A DNA stretch of 5,955 nucleotides from Deltaproteobacteria bacterium (GTDB lineage: Bacteria; Desulfobacterota; DSM-4660; Desulfatiglandales; HGW-15). Numbering within the stretch: position 1 is the stretch's first letter; every line of letters starts with the position of its first letter. The notes under the pieces are model-generated. The model had not been told where the DNA came from, did not search any database, and was given only the letters and a program-made list of their open reading frames with translations. Position numbers and translations under genes: made by a program. Below, piece by piece: positions 5,727 through 5,955 of the stretch. The stretch is from positions 1 through 5,955 of the forward strand of contig JAFDIX010000429.1 in the NCBI GenBank assembly GCA_019307805.1, written 5' to 3'.

Positions 5727-5918
5727 ATTTTCGCCTTCCGCTTCCACCATTTCCGCATCAAGCAGCCCATCCGCATGAAACCTGCTTAACTGCTCCACGA
5801 CCTCTGTCTGCGGTGTAATGGGGTATAGAGCCACGACATCCGGTCGACAGAGCATCGCCCCATAGGCTGCAGCAGCATTGCCGGTAATGGTTTTTATATC
5901 ACCACTAGTAGTTTTCAT
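5688..5918 (-). CDS. 2-oxoacid:ferredoxin oxidoreductase, alpha subunit (PorA/PadG-like), N-terminal portion of a frame-split gene
   Basis: These 76 residues carry the N-terminal PorA hallmarks: the GNAAAAYGA segment at 13-21, YPITPQTE at 32-39 (the substrate-contact YPITP motif) and VEAEGENS at 58-65, matching the ESE-type segment that supplies the glutamate activating thiamine diphosphate. Residues 1-74 are native. The last two (RS) and the stop are caused by the 29-bp duplication. Start chosen is ATG 5918 (MKTTSGDIK) with GGGGA 8 nt upstream. A TTG at 5954 in frame would add 12 residues without family resemblance. Two other frames are open upstream from the right edge and stop at 5905 (an overlap into this gene) or at 5915 (ATGA overlap). 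One of them may be the end of a preceding subunit gene, probably gamma or delta, but so few codons cannot decide. Confidence 0.82.
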   Translation of the reverse strand: MKTTSGDIKTITGNAAAAYGAMLCRPDVVALYPITPQTEVVEQLSRFHADGLLDAEMVEAEGENSVMNIVTGATRS

Positions 5919-5955
5919 AACCAAGATCCCCAGTTTTGTTCGCTTGCGGTGCAAA

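Noticed and set aside
5905..5955. End of a preceding gene (frames stopping at 5905 or 5915)
   Set aside because: Two frames are open from the right edge for only about 12-16 codons and neither shows a motif. A gamma or delta subunit is expected there, but the sequence cannot choose between the frames.
1..5955. Transposase, integrase, CRISPR array, tRNA or rRNA genes
   Set aside because: I saw no supporting sequence. The two tandem duplications have only two copies each and no spacers, so they are neither CRISPR arrays nor target-site duplications flanking an element.

Overview
The window is an all-minus-strand stretch of anaerobic catabolic genes. The G+C of the genes looks moderate, and the one real intergenic gap is strikingly AT-rich. 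The enzymes are a 2-oxoacid:ferredoxin oxidoreductase and a membrane-anchored, molybdopterin/multi-[4Fe-4S] oxidoreductase of the phenylacetyl-CoA dehydrogenase (PadBCD) type. Together with the sequence style they suggest an obligately anaerobic Desulfobacterota (deltaproteobacterium)-like organism, such as a sulfate reducer or syntroph that degrades aromatics. This lineage call is an inference, not something read directly.

Reading in the direction of transcription (right to left): 5918-4693 encodes the alpha subunit (PorA/PadG-like) of a thiamine-diphosphate 2-oxoacid oxidoreductase. It is split into two frames by a perfect 29-bp tandem duplication at 5669-5726. 4662-3736 encodes the intact beta subunit (PorB-like), followed at once by a strong hairpin terminator and possibly a second one. 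A gap of about 345 bp (3735-3391) then holds the terminators, an AT-rich degenerate repeat block and an operator-like inverted repeat. 3390-2740 encodes a four-cluster ferredoxin-like subunit (PadC-like). 2718-119 encodes the molybdopterin catalytic subunit (PadB-like), split into two frames by a perfect 35-bp tandem duplication at 1894-1963. The first 38 codons of a membrane-anchor gene (PadD-like) run off the left edge from position 114.

The two enzymes fit consecutive steps. The Mo/Fe-S complex would oxidise the alpha carbon of an arylacetyl-CoA (phenylacetyl-CoA to phenylglyoxylate), passing electrons through the Fe-S subunit and membrane anchor to quinone. The 2-oxoacid oxidoreductase would then decarboxylate phenylglyoxylate to benzoyl-CoA and CO2. 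This is the known anaerobic phenylacetate/phenylalanine route. I see no clearly undescribed system. The most unusual signals are the two perfect short tandem duplications, each of which breaks an otherwise perfect gene. They share a GTTGCAC heptamer and are more likely assembly-join artefacts than biology. The padC upstream region also deserves a look.
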